This document shows positions 20,371 to 29,692 of a DNA stretch of 64,000 nucleotides, one piece after another; positions within the stretch are counted from its first letter, which is position 1, and every line of letters begins with the position of its first letter. Source of the stretch: Solibacillus sp. FSL W7-1464 (GTDB taxonomy: Bacteria > Bacillota > Bacilli > Bacillales_A > Planococcaceae); NCBI RefSeq assembly GCF_038004425.1, contig NZ_JBBORC010000001.1, positions 969,001 through 1,033,000 on the forward strand, read 5' to 3'. The notes under the pieces were generated by a model, which did not search any database, had not been told where the DNA came from, and was given only the letters and a program-made list of their open reading frames with translations. The position numbers and the translations under genes are program-made.

Positions 20371-21243
20371 ATGAAAAAATGTATGGTCATCATAAATCCA
20401 TCTTCAGGAAAAGAAAATGCGAGTGAGTATGAAAAGAAAATAATCGGACAATTACATAATTATGAAGTCGTTGTAAAAGAAACGGCAGGCGAAAAGGATG
20501 CAACACGCTTTGCGAAAATAGCATGTGACGAGCATTATGATGCGGTCATTTTAGTCGGCGGTGACGGTACATTAAATGAAGGGATCAATGGTATCGCTGA
20601 ACAGCCTCACCGTCCTGTTGTTGGAATTGTTCCATTAGGCACAGTCAATGATTTTGCAAGGGCATTGGACATTTCTCTTGATCCGGACGAGGCAATAGCT
20701 TTACTGGGCGGAAAAACTACAAAATCGGACATCGGCAAAGTGAACGATCATTATTTCACGAATGTCATCGCAATCGGAATGTTGGCAGAAGCGGTTGGCG
20801 ATGTATCAGTTGAGCAAAAAACATCCCTTGGTTCGCTCGCCTATTTATTTGAAGGTGTAAAAGCAGCCATTCAAAATGAGTCTTACGAAATGGAAGTAAC
20901 GGCAGATGGACAAACGTATAAAGAAAAGATGATGCTCTTCATCTGTGTGTTGACCGATTCGGTCGGAAGCTTCCGCCAAATGAATGAAGAAGCCGACAAA
21001 TCAGACGGCCTCTTGCACGGATTTATTATTAAAAGTACGAACACACTACAGGTAGTGGGCACGGCTAAAAATCTGCTGACAGGCAATTATGAGAACGACG
21101 ACAATATTATTAAATTCAATGCACGTGAAATGCATATTAACGCGAATGATGCACTTCCGCTGAATGTAGACGGTGATTTAATCAGCCAACTTCCGGCGAA
21201 AATCTCCATTTTGCATAATCATATCGAATTTTTCTCGAAATAA
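20371..21243 (+). CDS. YegS/BmrU-family lipid (diacylglycerol) kinase
   Basis: A 290-residue soluble lipid kinase of the DagK_cat family, which phosphorylates diacylglycerol or related lipids at the membrane. Motifs are IINPSSGKEN at the start, VGGDGTLNEG (about residue 62-71) and GIVPLGTVNDFARAL (about 90). VDGDLI near the C-terminus is also typical. Start ATG 20371 follows TTTGGGGGA; an upstream TTG at 20356 lies inside that region. It stands alone between rpmB and yloU, where B. subtilis has no such gene. The true substrate cannot be told from sequence. Confidence 0.88.
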   Translation: MKKCMVIINPSSGKENASEYEKKIIGQLHNYEVVVKETAGEKDATRFAKIACDEHYDAVILVGGDGTLNEGINGIAEQPHRPVVGIVPLGTVNDFARALDISLDPDEAIALLGGKTTKSDIGKVNDHYFTNVIAIGMLAEAVGDVSVEQKTSLGSLAYLFEGVKAAIQNESYEMEVTADGQTYKEKMMLFICVLTDSVGSFRQMNEEADKSDGLLHGFIIKSTNTLQVVGTAKNLLTGNYENDDNIIKFNAREMHINANDALPLNVDGDLISQLPAKISILHNHIEFFSK

Positions 21244-21291
21244 AACTAAGCGATACGTTTTATAAATGCATCTTTGTATAACAACCGGAAA

Positions 21292-21299
21292 TTGTCGAA
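21292..21299. promoter_or_regulatory. Spo0A-box-like sequence upstream of yloU
   Basis: TTGTCGAA is a full match to the 0A box consensus (TGTCGAA core), about 190 bases before yloU. An 8-base match can arise by chance; functional status is unknown. Confidence 0.3.
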
Positions 21300-21489
21300 T
21301 ACTCTAATTAGAATGTGCTAAATAATTACTATAGTATGATGTTGTTCTGATTAAAAATAAAGTGGAGCTTGAAAAAGAGAAATATTAAAAAACGACTTCA
21401 GGCTAGACGTAGATGAACGTTTTCTTTTATAATCGACTTTTGTGTAGTACAATATAAATTAGTCAAATAGAGCCAAGGGGGCATTCACT

Positions 21490-21852
21490 ATGTCAGTAGA
21501 ATTAAATAACGAATTCGGTCATATTGATATATCCAATGATGTTATTGCTCAAATTGCTGGTGGAGCAGCGATTGAATGCTATGGCATTGTAGGCATGGCA
21601 TCAAAACATCAAATTCGTGATGGTTTAACAGATATTTTACGAAAAGAGAATTTTGCAAAAGGTGTGCTCATCCGCCAAGAAGGTGATGACTTACATATTG
21701 ATATGTACATTATTGTAAGCTATGGTACGAAAATTTCTGAAATCGCTTATCAAGTACAATCCAAAGTAAAATATACAGTAAATAAAACATTAGGTATGAG
21801 CGTTAAATCAGTTAATATTTTTGTTCAAGGCGTTCGTGTTGCGAATGTGTAA
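21490..21852 (+). CDS. yloU: Asp23/Gls24 family envelope stress protein (YloU)
   Basis: A 120-residue Asp23/Gls24-family (DUF322) protein. The family core is visible: ISNDVIAQIAGGAAIECYGIVGM, then VLIRQEGDDLHIDMYIIVSYG and AYQVQSKVKYTVNKTLGMSV. Members lie at the inner face of the membrane or bind partner proteins, and several respond to envelope stress; the exact role of YloU is not settled. AAGGGGG lies upstream. fakA follows at once, a pairing seen in most Bacilli. TACAAT at 21448 may be the -10 of its promoter. Confidence 0.93.
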   Translation: MSVELNNEFGHIDISNDVIAQIAGGAAIECYGIVGMASKHQIRDGLTDILRKENFAKGVLIRQEGDDLHIDMYIIVSYGTKISEIAYQVQSKVKYTVNKTLGMSVKSVNIFVQGVRVANV

Positions 21853-21870
21853 GAGGAGGAAATGAATCGA

Positions 21871-23517
21871 ATGAAGTCTTTAGACGGAATTAAATTTGCT
21901 GAAATGGTACAAATGGGTGCACATCACCTGTACCAAAACGCAGCTTATGTAGATTCGCTAAATGTATTCCCTGTGCCGGATGGCGATACAGGGACAAATA
22001 TGAATTTATCAATGACATCTGGTGCAGATGAAACAGAAGCCAATGTAAGTGCACATATCGGTAAAACAGCTCAGGCTTTATCAAAAGGCTTATTAATGGG
22101 CGCTCGCGGTAACTCAGGCGTAATTTTATCGCAGTTATTCCGCGGGTTCGGCAAAGCGATTGAAAAAGAAGCTGAAATCGATGCAAAAGGTTTAGCGAAC
22201 GCATTTCAGGCCGGTGTAGATACGGCCTATAAAGCCGTTATGAAACCAGTGGAAGGGACAATCCTGACGGTTGCTCGTGAAGCGGCAGCAAAAGGTGTGG
22301 AAGTTGCTGAAACAGAAGAAGATATGATTGTCCTGATGGAAGCGTTCATCGAGGAAGCAAAACAATCATTAAACCGTACGCCGGATCTTTTACCTGTATT
22401 GAAAGAAGTGGGCGTTGTTGATAGCGGCGGACAAGGATTGCTTTTCGTTTACGAAGGATTCCTTGCTTCCATGAAAGGCGAGCCACTACCGGAAAAGAAT
22501 GAATCTTCACTGGATGATTTAATAAATGCAGAACATCACCGTGTACAAGACTTCATGGACACATCTGACATTGAATTTGGCTATTGTACAGAAATCATGG
22601 TGCGTTTCGAGGAAGATAAATCACCATTTGATGAGGAGCAGTTCCGCCAAGAACTGAATCCGATGGGCGATTCATTACTCGTAATATCGGATGATGAAAT
22701 TGCGAAAGTACATATACACTCGGAAACTCCAGGTGCCGTACTTGCAGCGGGTCAAAAATATGGTAGCTTAATTAAGATTAAAGTAGATAATATGCGTGAA
22801 CAGCATTCTGCAATTGTCAACGATGCACCACAAGCACCTGCGAAACAGCAAAAAACAAAAGTACCATATGCGATTGTAACGATTGCAATGGGTGAAGGTG
22901 TATCCAATCTACTCCGCTCGATCGGTGCTTCTTATGTTATCGAAGGCGGACAAACGATGAACCCTTCTACAGAAGATATCGTAAAAGCGGTAAAAGAAAT
23001 CGGTGCAGAACGTGTACTGATTTTACCGAACAACAAAAATATCATTATGGCGGCAGAGCAAGCAGCTGAACTTCTTGAAATTGAAGCAGCGGTTGTGCCG
23101 ACAAAAACGATCCCTCAAGGAATGGCAGCTATTTTAGCGTTCAATCATGCTGAATCGGTTGAAACGAATAAAGCAAATATGACACAAGGCTTTGCGCATG
23201 TGAAGACTGGTCAAGTAACATTTGCTGTACGTGATACATCGATTGACGGTGTTGAGATCCGTAAAGATGATTATATGGCATTGGCTGAAGGTAAAATTAT
23301 TTTATCGACTCCTGAAATGATGGATGCAGCGAAAAAAGTGCTTGAAGGATTGATGGATGAAGATTCGGAAATCATCACAATCATTTATGGTGAAGACGCA
23401 ACAGCGGAACAAGCAGAAGAATTACAAAACTTTATTGAAGAAAATTATCCGGATGCTGAAGTGGAAATTGTTGAAGGTAAGCAATCCCTGTATCCGTTCA
23501 TTTTATCTGTAGAATAA
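21871..23517 (+). CDS. fakA: Fatty acid kinase, ATP-binding subunit FakA (YloV)
   Basis: About 548 residues. With a FakB lipid-binding protein, FakA phosphorylates exogenous fatty acids to acyl-phosphates for phospholipid synthesis. The N-terminal Dha kinase L-like (DAK2) domain has VFPVPDGDTGTNMNLSMTSG (about residues 30-50) and MGARGNSGVILSQLFRG. The central and C-terminal parts (from about 250) carry the YloV-type domain with a conserved CTEI segment and PNNKNIIMAAEQA. An in-frame ATG at 21862 lies only two bases after AGGAGG; the ATG at 21871 fits better. No fakB is in the window. Confidence 0.93.
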   Translation: MKSLDGIKFAEMVQMGAHHLYQNAAYVDSLNVFPVPDGDTGTNMNLSMTSGADETEANVSAHIGKTAQALSKGLLMGARGNSGVILSQLFRGFGKAIEKEAEIDAKGLANAFQAGVDTAYKAVMKPVEGTILTVAREAAAKGVEVAETEEDMIVLMEAFIEEAKQSLNRTPDLLPVLKEVGVVDSGGQGLLFVYEGFLASMKGEPLPEKNESSLDDLINAEHHRVQDFMDTSDIEFGYCTEIMVRFEEDKSPFDEEQFRQELNPMGDSLLVISDDEIAKVHIHSETPGAVLAAGQKYGSLIKIKVDNMREQHSAIVNDAPQAPAKQQKTKVPYAIVTIAMGEGVSNLLRSIGASYVIEGGQTMNPSTEDIVKAVKEIGAERVLILPNNKNIIMAAEQAAELLEIEAAVVPTKTIPQGMAAILAFNHAESVETNKANMTQGFAHVKTGQVTFAVRDTSIDGVEIRKDDYMALAEGKIILSTPEMMDAAKKVLEGLMDEDSEIITIIYGEDATAEQAEELQNFIEENYPDAEVEIVEGKQSLYPFILSVE

Positions 23518-23527
23518 AATCAATAGT

Positions 23528-23563
23528 GAAAGCAGTGCATACATTCATGTATGCACTGCTTTC
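23528..23563 (+). terminator. Stem-loop after fakA, probable terminator
   Basis: A perfect 16-bp stem with loop TTCA (arms start GAAAGCAGTG and end CACTGCTTTC). The T run after it is short (ATTATGTTT), so termination may be partial. Confidence 0.7.
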
Positions 23564-23647
23564 ATTATGTTTAAGTGGACACGTCTGCGTTAACTTATGG
23601 AATTAAATCTTCAATTTGGTTATTATTCTGTTTTTACAACAAGAAGT

Positions 23648-23676
23648 TTGTTAATTGCAGAGAAAATGAGTACACT
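23648..23676 (+). promoter_or_regulatory. Putative sigma-A promoter of sdaAB-sdaAA
   Basis: TTGTTA and TACACT spaced by 17 bases, 43 bases before the sdaAB start. Confidence 0.45.
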
Positions 23677-23718
23677 AGGAGTAAATGAAAGTATGAAAGA
23701 ATATGGGGGGATAACTTT

Positions 23719-24381
23719 ATGAAATTTACATCAGTTTTTGACATTATTGGACCTGTTATGATTGGTCCGTCCTCTTCACATACAGCAGGGGCAGCACGAA
23801 TCGGACGTGTTGCACGCGACTTGTTTGGGCGCCAGCCGAAATGGGCGAAAATTTATTTATACGGCTCTTTTGCCGAAACATACCGCGGTCATGGTACGGA
23901 TGTGGCGATTATCGGCGGGTTACTAGATTACGATACGGATGATGAACGTATTAAAACTTCTTTTGCAGAAGCAGAAAAAGCAGGCTTGCAATTTGAATTT
24001 ATTCCGGAAACAGCTAATAAAGAGCATCCGAATACCGCACGTATATTAATGGGTGATGACGAATCGGAAATGAGCGTTGAAGGCATTTCAATCGGCGGCG
24101 GTAAAATTGAAATCAGTGAAGTGAATGGATTTAAGCTGCGTCTGACAGGCGGGATGCCGGCAATTTTAGTTGTGCATGATGACCGTGCAGGCTGTATTGC
24201 GAACGTGGCGAACTGTCTAGCCATGCATGATGTCAATATTGGACATATGGAAGTGTCGCGTATTGAACGTGGTTTAACCGCTTTAATGGTAATTGAAGTC
24301 GATCAAAACATCGATCAGCGTCTGTTGGAGCAGATTTCATATATTCCACATATTACGAAAGTATCGAAAATTAATAACTAA
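23719..24381 (+). CDS. sdaAB: L-serine dehydratase, beta subunit
   Basis: A 220-residue subunit of the iron-sulphur L-serine dehydratase that converts serine to pyruvate and ammonia. FDIIGPVMIGPSSSHTAGAARIG at the start is the family signature. The C-terminal part (about residues 148-218, PAILVVHDDRAGCIANVANCLA) is an ACT domain, which often binds the amino acid. GGGGGG lies upstream. The alpha subunit follows 12 bases later. Confidence 0.95.
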   Translation: MKFTSVFDIIGPVMIGPSSSHTAGAARIGRVARDLFGRQPKWAKIYLYGSFAETYRGHGTDVAIIGGLLDYDTDDERIKTSFAEAEKAGLQFEFIPETANKEHPNTARILMGDDESEMSVEGISIGGGKIEISEVNGFKLRLTGGMPAILVVHDDRAGCIANVANCLAMHDVNIGHMEVSRIERGLTALMVIEVDQNIDQRLLEQISYIPHITKVSKINN

Positions 24382-24393
24382 GGAGTGACCAAT

Positions 24394-25314
24394 ATGGATG
24401 TTTTATTCCGCAGTGTTCGTGAGCTGGTGGAGTTGGCCGAAAGAGAAGGAAAGCTTATTTCCGAATTGATGATTGAGCAGGAAATGTTGATTACAGGTCG
24501 CTCGCGTGAAGAAATTTTTAAACAAATGGACCGTAACTTAACGATTATGGAAGAAGCGGTTGAGCGCGGCTTAAAAGGTGTACAATCCGTAACAGGTTTA
24601 ACGGGCGGCGATGCTGTCCTCATTCAAAATTATATTAAAAAAGGCAATACATTAACCGGTGATCTTTTACTTGATGCTGTCAGCAAAGCTGTTGCGACAA
24701 ATGAAGTAAATGCGGCAATGGGGACAATTTGTGCGACACCTACTGCAGGTTCGGCGGGAGTTGTTCCGGGAACGTTATTTGCAGTGAAAAATAAGTTGAA
24801 TCCGACACGTGAACAGATGATCCGTTATTTATTCACATCGGGAGCATTTGGTTTTATCGTTGCGAACAATGCTTCCATTTCAGGTGCGGAAGGCGGCTGT
24901 CAGGCAGAAGTTGGCAGTGCATCGGCAATGGCCGCTGCAGCAATTGTGGAAATGGCTGGCGGAACAGCACAGCAAAGTTCGGAAGCATTTGCGATCACAT
25001 TGAAAAATATGCTCGGCTTAGTATGTGACCCGGTTGCAGGGCTAGTGGAAGTACCTTGTGTTAAACGTAATGCAATGGGGGCATCCAACTCATTAGTCGC
25101 AGCAGATATGGCATTGGCTGGTGTGACAAGCCGTATTCCGTGTGATGAGGTAATCGGCGCAATGTACCGCATCGGTCAGGCAATGAGCCCGAACTTGAAA
25201 GAAACAGCTCGTGGCGGTTTAGCCGCAACACCAACAGGCAAAGCCATTACCCATGCAATCTTTGAAGGCGGAGACCTGAAAAGCCTGCTTAAATCACGTG
25301 TAGGCAGTAACTAA
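24394..25314 (+). CDS. sdaAA: L-serine dehydratase, alpha subunit
   Basis: A 306-residue subunit carrying the [4Fe-4S] cluster. Motifs include TPTAGSAGVVPGTLFAVK (about residue 118), SGAEGGCQAEVGSASAMAAA (about 163) and LGLVCDPVAGLVEVPCVKRN (about 207), which contain the cysteines. I chose ATG 24394, after AAGGAGTG; the frame is open to a GTG at 24385 that overlaps this site. A terminator follows. Confidence 0.95.
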   Translation: MDVLFRSVRELVELAEREGKLISELMIEQEMLITGRSREEIFKQMDRNLTIMEEAVERGLKGVQSVTGLTGGDAVLIQNYIKKGNTLTGDLLLDAVSKAVATNEVNAAMGTICATPTAGSAGVVPGTLFAVKNKLNPTREQMIRYLFTSGAFGFIVANNASISGAEGGCQAEVGSASAMAAAAIVEMAGGTAQQSSEAFAITLKNMLGLVCDPVAGLVEVPCVKRNAMGASNSLVAADMALAGVTSRIPCDEVIGAMYRIGQAMSPNLKETARGGLAATPTGKAITHAIFEGGDLKSLLKSRVGSN

Positions 25315-25356
25315 CGTCTGTTTATGATAATAAAAATTTAATTTGAGATAAAAATT

Positions 25357-25383
25357 GAGCACAAATTTTTGTGTTCTTTTTTT
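25357..25383 (+). terminator. Rho-independent terminator after sdaAA
   Basis: GAGCACAA and TTGTGTTC pair (one G-U) around a short T-rich loop and are followed by seven T. Confidence 0.75.
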
Positions 25384-25458
25384 AGTTTATGAGAGAACAT
25401 ATGCACCCATTTTATGATATTGTTAAACTATATAAAACTCGTAAAGGAAGTGTCGACA

Positions 25459-27498
25459 ATGATTCATGAGCCAGTTTCACAATTAAAGGGAATCGGAAAA
25501 GAAACAGCCGAAAATTTAATGAAAATTGGCATCGAGACAATCCATGACTTGATTTGGACATTTCCATACCGCCATGAAGATTTTCGATTAAAAGATCTGA
25601 CCGAAACACCGCATAATGAACGTGTGACGATTGAAGCACGTGTCGAAAGTGAACCGACCGTATTATTTTTAGGGAAAAACAAATCCCGCCTGCAATTTAC
25701 AGCCCTTGCAGGAAGACATTTAATTAAAGTCGTGTTTTTCAATCAGAATTATTTGCGGCAAAAAATTTCAACTGGCGGCATCATTACGGTAACCGGGAAA
25801 TGGGATCGCGGACGTCAAGTAATTGTCGGATCGTCCGTGACATTCGGACCAAAAACAGAACAAGTCGATTTTGAGCCTGTCTATAGTTTAAAGGGGAATA
25901 TTCAGCAAAAGCGTTTCCGTAAATATATGCGCCAGGCGCTGGATACTGTAAAGGACCAACTGCCTGAAACATTGCCGAATTTTCTGCGTGAAAACTACCA
26001 GCTGGTCAATATTCAAGAAGCACTTGAAGGGGTGCATTTTCCGCAAAGTGCAGACCATGCCAAACAGGCGCGACGCCGCTTCGTATACGAGGAGTTACTG
26101 CAGTTCCAGCTCCGTATTCAAGCATTGAGAAAAGCGAATAAGGAAAATGAAAAAGGGATTTCCGTCCGCTTTGATCTGGAAAAATTAAAGGAATTTATTG
26201 CAACTTTACCTTATGAGCTTACAGGTGCACAAAAGCGGGTTGTCAATGAAATTTGCAAGGATTTACTGCTGCCGCAACGTATGAACCGTCTGCTTCAGGG
26301 AGATGTTGGTTCAGGGAAGACGGTCGTGGCGGCAATCGGCCTGTATGCAGCTGTAACGGCAGGGTATCAAGGGGCTTTAATGGCACCGACCGAAATTTTA
26401 GCAGAACAGCATGCAGAAAACTTGCATATGTGGTTTGATCCGATCGGCGTCAAGATCGCTCTATTATCGGGCTCCACAAAAACAAAGGCGCGCCGTGAAT
26501 TGTTGGCGCAGCTCGCAGGAGGAGAAATCGATATTCTCATTGGGACACATGCACTCATTCAGCCGGATGTTGAATTCAGGAAGTTAGGATTCGTCATTAC
26601 GGACGAACAGCATCGTTTTGGTGTTGAACAGCGTCGTGTACTGCGTGAAAAAGGCGAAAATCCGGATGTGCTTTTCATGACCGCAACGCCTATTCCGCGT
26701 ACATTGGCCATTACGGCTTTTGGCGAGATGGATGTTTCGATTATTGATGAATTGCCTGCCGGACGGAAAGAAATTGAAACACATTGGCTGAAAAAAGAAC
26801 AGCTGAACAGCGTGCTGATGCGTATGACCCAAGAACTTGAAGCGGGTCGACAAGCGTATGTCATTGCTCCGTTAATCGAGGAGTCCGACAAGTTGGATGT
26901 ACAAAATGCAGTGGAAGCTTATGAACAGTTGAAGGCGTATTTCGGCAACCGTTTTGAAATCGGTCTGATGCATGGTCGACTGCATTCGGACGAAAAGGAT
27001 GCGGTCATGCGTGCATTTAGTGATGGGGAAATTCATGTACTTGTATCGACAACTGTTGTCGAAGTTGGGGTAAACGTACCGAACGCGACATTCATGACAA
27101 TTTATGGTGCCGAGCGTTTTGGTTTAGCACAGCTTCACCAGCTGCGCGGTCGTGTCGGCCGTGGTGAACATCAATCGTATTGTGTACTGATTGCGGACCC
27201 GAAAACAGATGAAGGAAAAGAACGTATGATGAGTATGACCGAGACGAATGACGGTTTCCGCCTGGCTGAAAAAGATTTGGAGCTGCGCGGATCCGGGGAT
27301 TTCTTCGGGAAACGACAAAGCGGATTGCCGGAATTTAAATTAGCCGATCTTGTCCATGATTACAGGGCACTTGAAACAGCTAGACAGGATGCCGAGAAAA
27401 TGCTCTATGATGAAGCATTCTGGCAAGATCCCGAATATGAATTTTTGCGGGAAGATTTAACGGCCTCTGGTGTTCTGCAAGGAGAACGAATCGATTAA
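25459..27498 (+). CDS. recG: ATP-dependent DNA helicase RecG
   Basis: A 679-residue superfamily 2 helicase that remodels stalled forks and branch-migrates Holliday junctions. The wedge/OB domain fills the first 230 or so residues (PVSQLKGIGKETAENL at the start). Helicase motifs follow: QGDVGSGKTVVA (about residue 279), MAPTEILAEQH, DEQHRFGVEQR (about 381), FMTATPIPRTLAI and QLRGRVGRGEHQSYC. The start is ATG 25459, with AAAGGAAG upstream; the longer frame from 25414 lacks a site. Confidence 0.97.
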   Translation: MIHEPVSQLKGIGKETAENLMKIGIETIHDLIWTFPYRHEDFRLKDLTETPHNERVTIEARVESEPTVLFLGKNKSRLQFTALAGRHLIKVVFFNQNYLRQKISTGGIITVTGKWDRGRQVIVGSSVTFGPKTEQVDFEPVYSLKGNIQQKRFRKYMRQALDTVKDQLPETLPNFLRENYQLVNIQEALEGVHFPQSADHAKQARRRFVYEELLQFQLRIQALRKANKENEKGISVRFDLEKLKEFIATLPYELTGAQKRVVNEICKDLLLPQRMNRLLQGDVGSGKTVVAAIGLYAAVTAGYQGALMAPTEILAEQHAENLHMWFDPIGVKIALLSGSTKTKARRELLAQLAGGEIDILIGTHALIQPDVEFRKLGFVITDEQHRFGVEQRRVLREKGENPDVLFMTATPIPRTLAITAFGEMDVSIIDELPAGRKEIETHWLKKEQLNSVLMRMTQELEAGRQAYVIAPLIEESDKLDVQNAVEAYEQLKAYFGNRFEIGLMHGRLHSDEKDAVMRAFSDGEIHVLVSTTVVEVGVNVPNATFMTIYGAERFGLAQLHQLRGRVGRGEHQSYCVLIADPKTDEGKERMMSMTETNDGFRLAEKDLELRGSGDFFGKRQSGLPEFKLADLVHDYRALETARQDAEKMLYDEAFWQDPEYEFLREDLTASGVLQGERID

Positions 27499-27566
27499 AC
27501 GATTAGATTCTGTAATTGGTGGGAAACTATTTAGGCTACTTAAAAATGGTGAAAAGAGGTTATAAG

Positions 27567-27986
27567 ATGGGAAACATGTATCCGTATTTCGTGCTAAATG
27601 GACAGGCAAAAGAGGCAGTGGTGTTATACGCAGAACTGTTTAATGCCAAAAGTGTAACGATTTCAACATTTGGAGAATTACCGCCAAATCCTGAACACCC
27701 CATTCCGCCAGAAGCGAAAGATTTGGTCATGAATGCACAAATTGAACTGCAGGAAGGTCAAATGATGTTTTCCGATACGTATCCGGGCTCTCCGCAAGTG
27801 ACGGTAGGGGACAATATCAGCATTGCCTATACGTCAAAGGACGAGCAGGAAATCCGATTTATTTTCGATGGTTTAAGAGATGGCGGAAAGGTCGTAATGG
27901 AGTTGCAGGAAACCTTTTGGAGCAAGTGCTATGGGCAAGTAACAGATAAGTTTGGTGTGCTGTGGCAGCTAAGCCTTGAGGAATAA
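27567..27986 (+). CDS. VOC-fold protein of the PhnB/YjdN type
   Basis: A 139-residue protein of the vicinal oxygen chelate fold, similar to PhnB/YjdN proteins (often annotated as 3-demethylubiquinone-9 3-methyltransferase-like, though that activity is not expected here). Visible features: PYFVLNGQAKEAVVLYAELFNAK at the start, MMFSDTYPG in the middle, and FWSKCYGQVTDKFGVLWQLS at the end, where a Cys replaces the Phe/Leu common in the WG.x.G motif. ATG 27567 follows AAAGAGG. It sits between recG and fapR, where B. subtilis has no such gene, and has its own terminator. No function is assigned. Confidence 0.8.
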   Translation: MGNMYPYFVLNGQAKEAVVLYAELFNAKSVTISTFGELPPNPEHPIPPEAKDLVMNAQIELQEGQMMFSDTYPGSPQVTVGDNISIAYTSKDEQEIRFIFDGLRDGGKVVMELQETFWSKCYGQVTDKFGVLWQLSLEE

Positions 27987-27994
27987 GATTTCAG

Positions 27995-28028
27995 GAACGC
28001 AACAAAAAGTTGTTGCGTTCTTTTTTTT
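27995..28028 (+). terminator. Rho-independent terminator after the VOC-fold gene
   Basis: Perfect 11-bp stem (GAACGCAACAA with TTGTTGCGTTC) followed by eight T. Confidence 0.92.
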
Positions 28029-28039
28029 ATACATGTATA

Positions 28040-28069
28040 TTGATATTAGTACCAAGTGCTAATACTAAT
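28040..28069 (+). promoter_or_regulatory. FapR operator and promoter of fapR operon
   Basis: The 19-base stretch 28045-28063 starts ATTAGTACC and ends GTGCTAAT and matches the known palindromic FapR operator (ATTAGTACC-TG-GTACTAAT) at 16 of 19 positions. It lies between a -35-like TTGATA (28040-28045) and a -10-like ACTAAT (28064-28069). FapR bound here would block the promoter; malonyl-CoA would release it. Confidence 0.75.
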
Positions 28070-28102
28070 CTTTTAGAAAATTAAAGGTAGGTAACAAATA
28101 CG

Positions 28103-28675
28103 ATGAAGCGTTCCAAAAAAGAGCGACAGTCGTTATTGACTGAACAGATCGCAGACAATCCTTTCGTGACAGATGAACAATTAGCAGCTGAATTTAATGT
28201 GAGCGTTCAAACAATTCGATTGGATCGCATGGAACTCGCTATTCCGGAATTGCGTGAACGTATTAAGGATGTTGCTGCTAAGAAATATGATGAAGTAAAA
28301 TCGTTGCCACTTGATGAGGTCATCGGTGAAATTATTGATATAGAGCTGGATAATCGGGCAATTTCAATATTTGATGTTGGAGAAGAACATGTTTTCCAGC
28401 GCAACGGCATAGCGCGCGGTCACCATTTATTTGCACAGGCCAATTCTTTGGCGGTTGCTGTGATTGATGACGAGCTTGCCCTTACTGTAAAATCAAATGT
28501 TGCTTTCGTGAAGCCGGTTCGTGCAGGCGATCGTGTCGTAACGAAGGCAATTGTAAAAGGTGAAAACCCTCATAAAAACCGTACATTTATCGAAGTGACT
28601 TCTTCTGTTGATAATGAAATAGTTTTCAAGGGAGAGTTTGAAATGTATCGGATGAAAGGTGAAGAAACAACATGA
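28103..28675 (+). CDS. fapR: Fatty acid and phospholipid biosynthesis repressor FapR
   Basis: A 190-residue repressor that senses malonyl-CoA. The N-terminal DeoR-like helix-turn-helix spans about residues 15-45 ([31 protein letters not shown]). The C-terminal hot-dog domain binds malonyl-CoA and has [22 protein letters not shown] (about residue 98) and [17 protein letters not shown] good operator lies just upstream, so it is probably autoregulated. It overlaps plsX by four bases. Confidence 0.97.
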   Translation: MKRSKKERQSLLTEQIADNPFVTDEQLAAEFNVSVQTIRLDRMELAIPELRERIKDVAAKKYDEVKSLPLDEVIGEIIDIELDNRAISIFDVGEEHVFQRNGIARGHHLFAQANSLAVAVIDDELALTVKSNVAFVKPVRAGDRVVTKAIVKGENPHKNRTFIEVTSSVDNEIVFKGEFEMYRMKGEETT

Positions 28676-29667
28676 AAATAGCAGTAGATGGTATGGGCGG
28701 AGATAACGCACCACAGGCAATCGTAGAAGGTGTTTATATTGCGCTTGAAGATTTTCCGCAATTAACGATTGACTTATATGGCGATGAACAGAAGATGGCA
28801 CCGTATTTAAAAAATCACGATCGCCTAACAGTTGTTCATTGCAGTGAAGTTGTTGAGGCAGAGGATGACCCGGCACGCGCAGTACGCCGCAAAAAGGATT
28901 CTTCAATGGCTCGTATGCTGGATGCCGTTGCTGAAGGAAAGGCGGACGCTTGTTTATCGGCAGGGAATACGGGTGCTTTAATGGCGGGCGGACTTTTCAA
29001 AGTAGGGCGAATTGATGGGGTAGCACGTCCCGCATTGGCAACAACATTACCGACGATGAATGGTGATGGCTTCCTTATGCTTGATTTAGGGGCGAATGCC
29101 GATGCAAAACCTGAAAACTTACTACAGTACGCCATTATGGGTGATATTTATGTGAAGCAGGTACGCGGTCAAAAAGCGCCTCGTATTGGACTGTTAAACA
29201 TCGGAACTGAAGATAAAAAAGGTAATGAATTAACGAAAGCGGCATTCACAATGCTGAAAGAAGCGGATTTTAACTTTGAAGGCAACGTGGAGGCACGTGA
29301 ATTATTGAATGGGGTAGCTGATGTTGTCGTAACGGACGGGTTTACAGGCAATATGGTGCTGAAAACGATTGAAGGTACGGCAGGCACGGTTTTCAAAATG
29401 CTGAAAGATGCGTTATTTGCCACAACAAAAACAAAAATTGCTGCTGCATTAGTAAAAAATGACTTAAAACAGTTAAAAGATAAAATGGATTATACAGAAT
29501 ACGGTGGGGCGGCTTTATTCGGCCTGAAAGCACCTGTTATTAAAGCACATGGTTCTTCGAATGCACGTGCGATTTACAGTGCAATCCGCCAAGCGACAAT
29601 TATGGTAGAGCATAAAGTATGCGAGACGATTGCCGAAAAAATCGAGCAATTGCCAAAGCCGGAATAA
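28672..29667 (+). CDS. plsX: Phosphate acyltransferase PlsX
   Basis: A 331-residue peripheral membrane enzyme that makes acyl-phosphate from acyl-ACP and phosphate for phosphatidic acid synthesis. Signatures are [18 protein letters not shown] at the start, [19 protein letters not shown] (about residue 101) and [16 protein letters not shown] (about 220). ATGA overlap with fapR; it belongs to the FapR regulon in B. subtilis. Confidence 0.97.
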   Translation: MKIAVDGMGGDNAPQAIVEGVYIALEDFPQLTIDLYGDEQKMAPYLKNHDRLTVVHCSEVVEAEDDPARAVRRKKDSSMARMLDAVAEGKADACLSAGNTGALMAGGLFKVGRIDGVARPALATTLPTMNGDGFLMLDLGANADAKPENLLQYAIMGDIYVKQVRGQKAPRIGLLNIGTEDKKGNELTKAAFTMLKEADFNFEGNVEARELLNGVADVVVTDGFTGNMVLKTIEGTAGTVFKMLKDALFATTKTKIAAALVKNDLKQLKDKMDYTEYGGAALFGLKAPVIKAHGSSNARAIYSAIRQATIMVEHKVCETIAEKIEQLPKPE

Positions 29668-29692
29668 GCTTTTTTACAAAGGGGATTATCAA

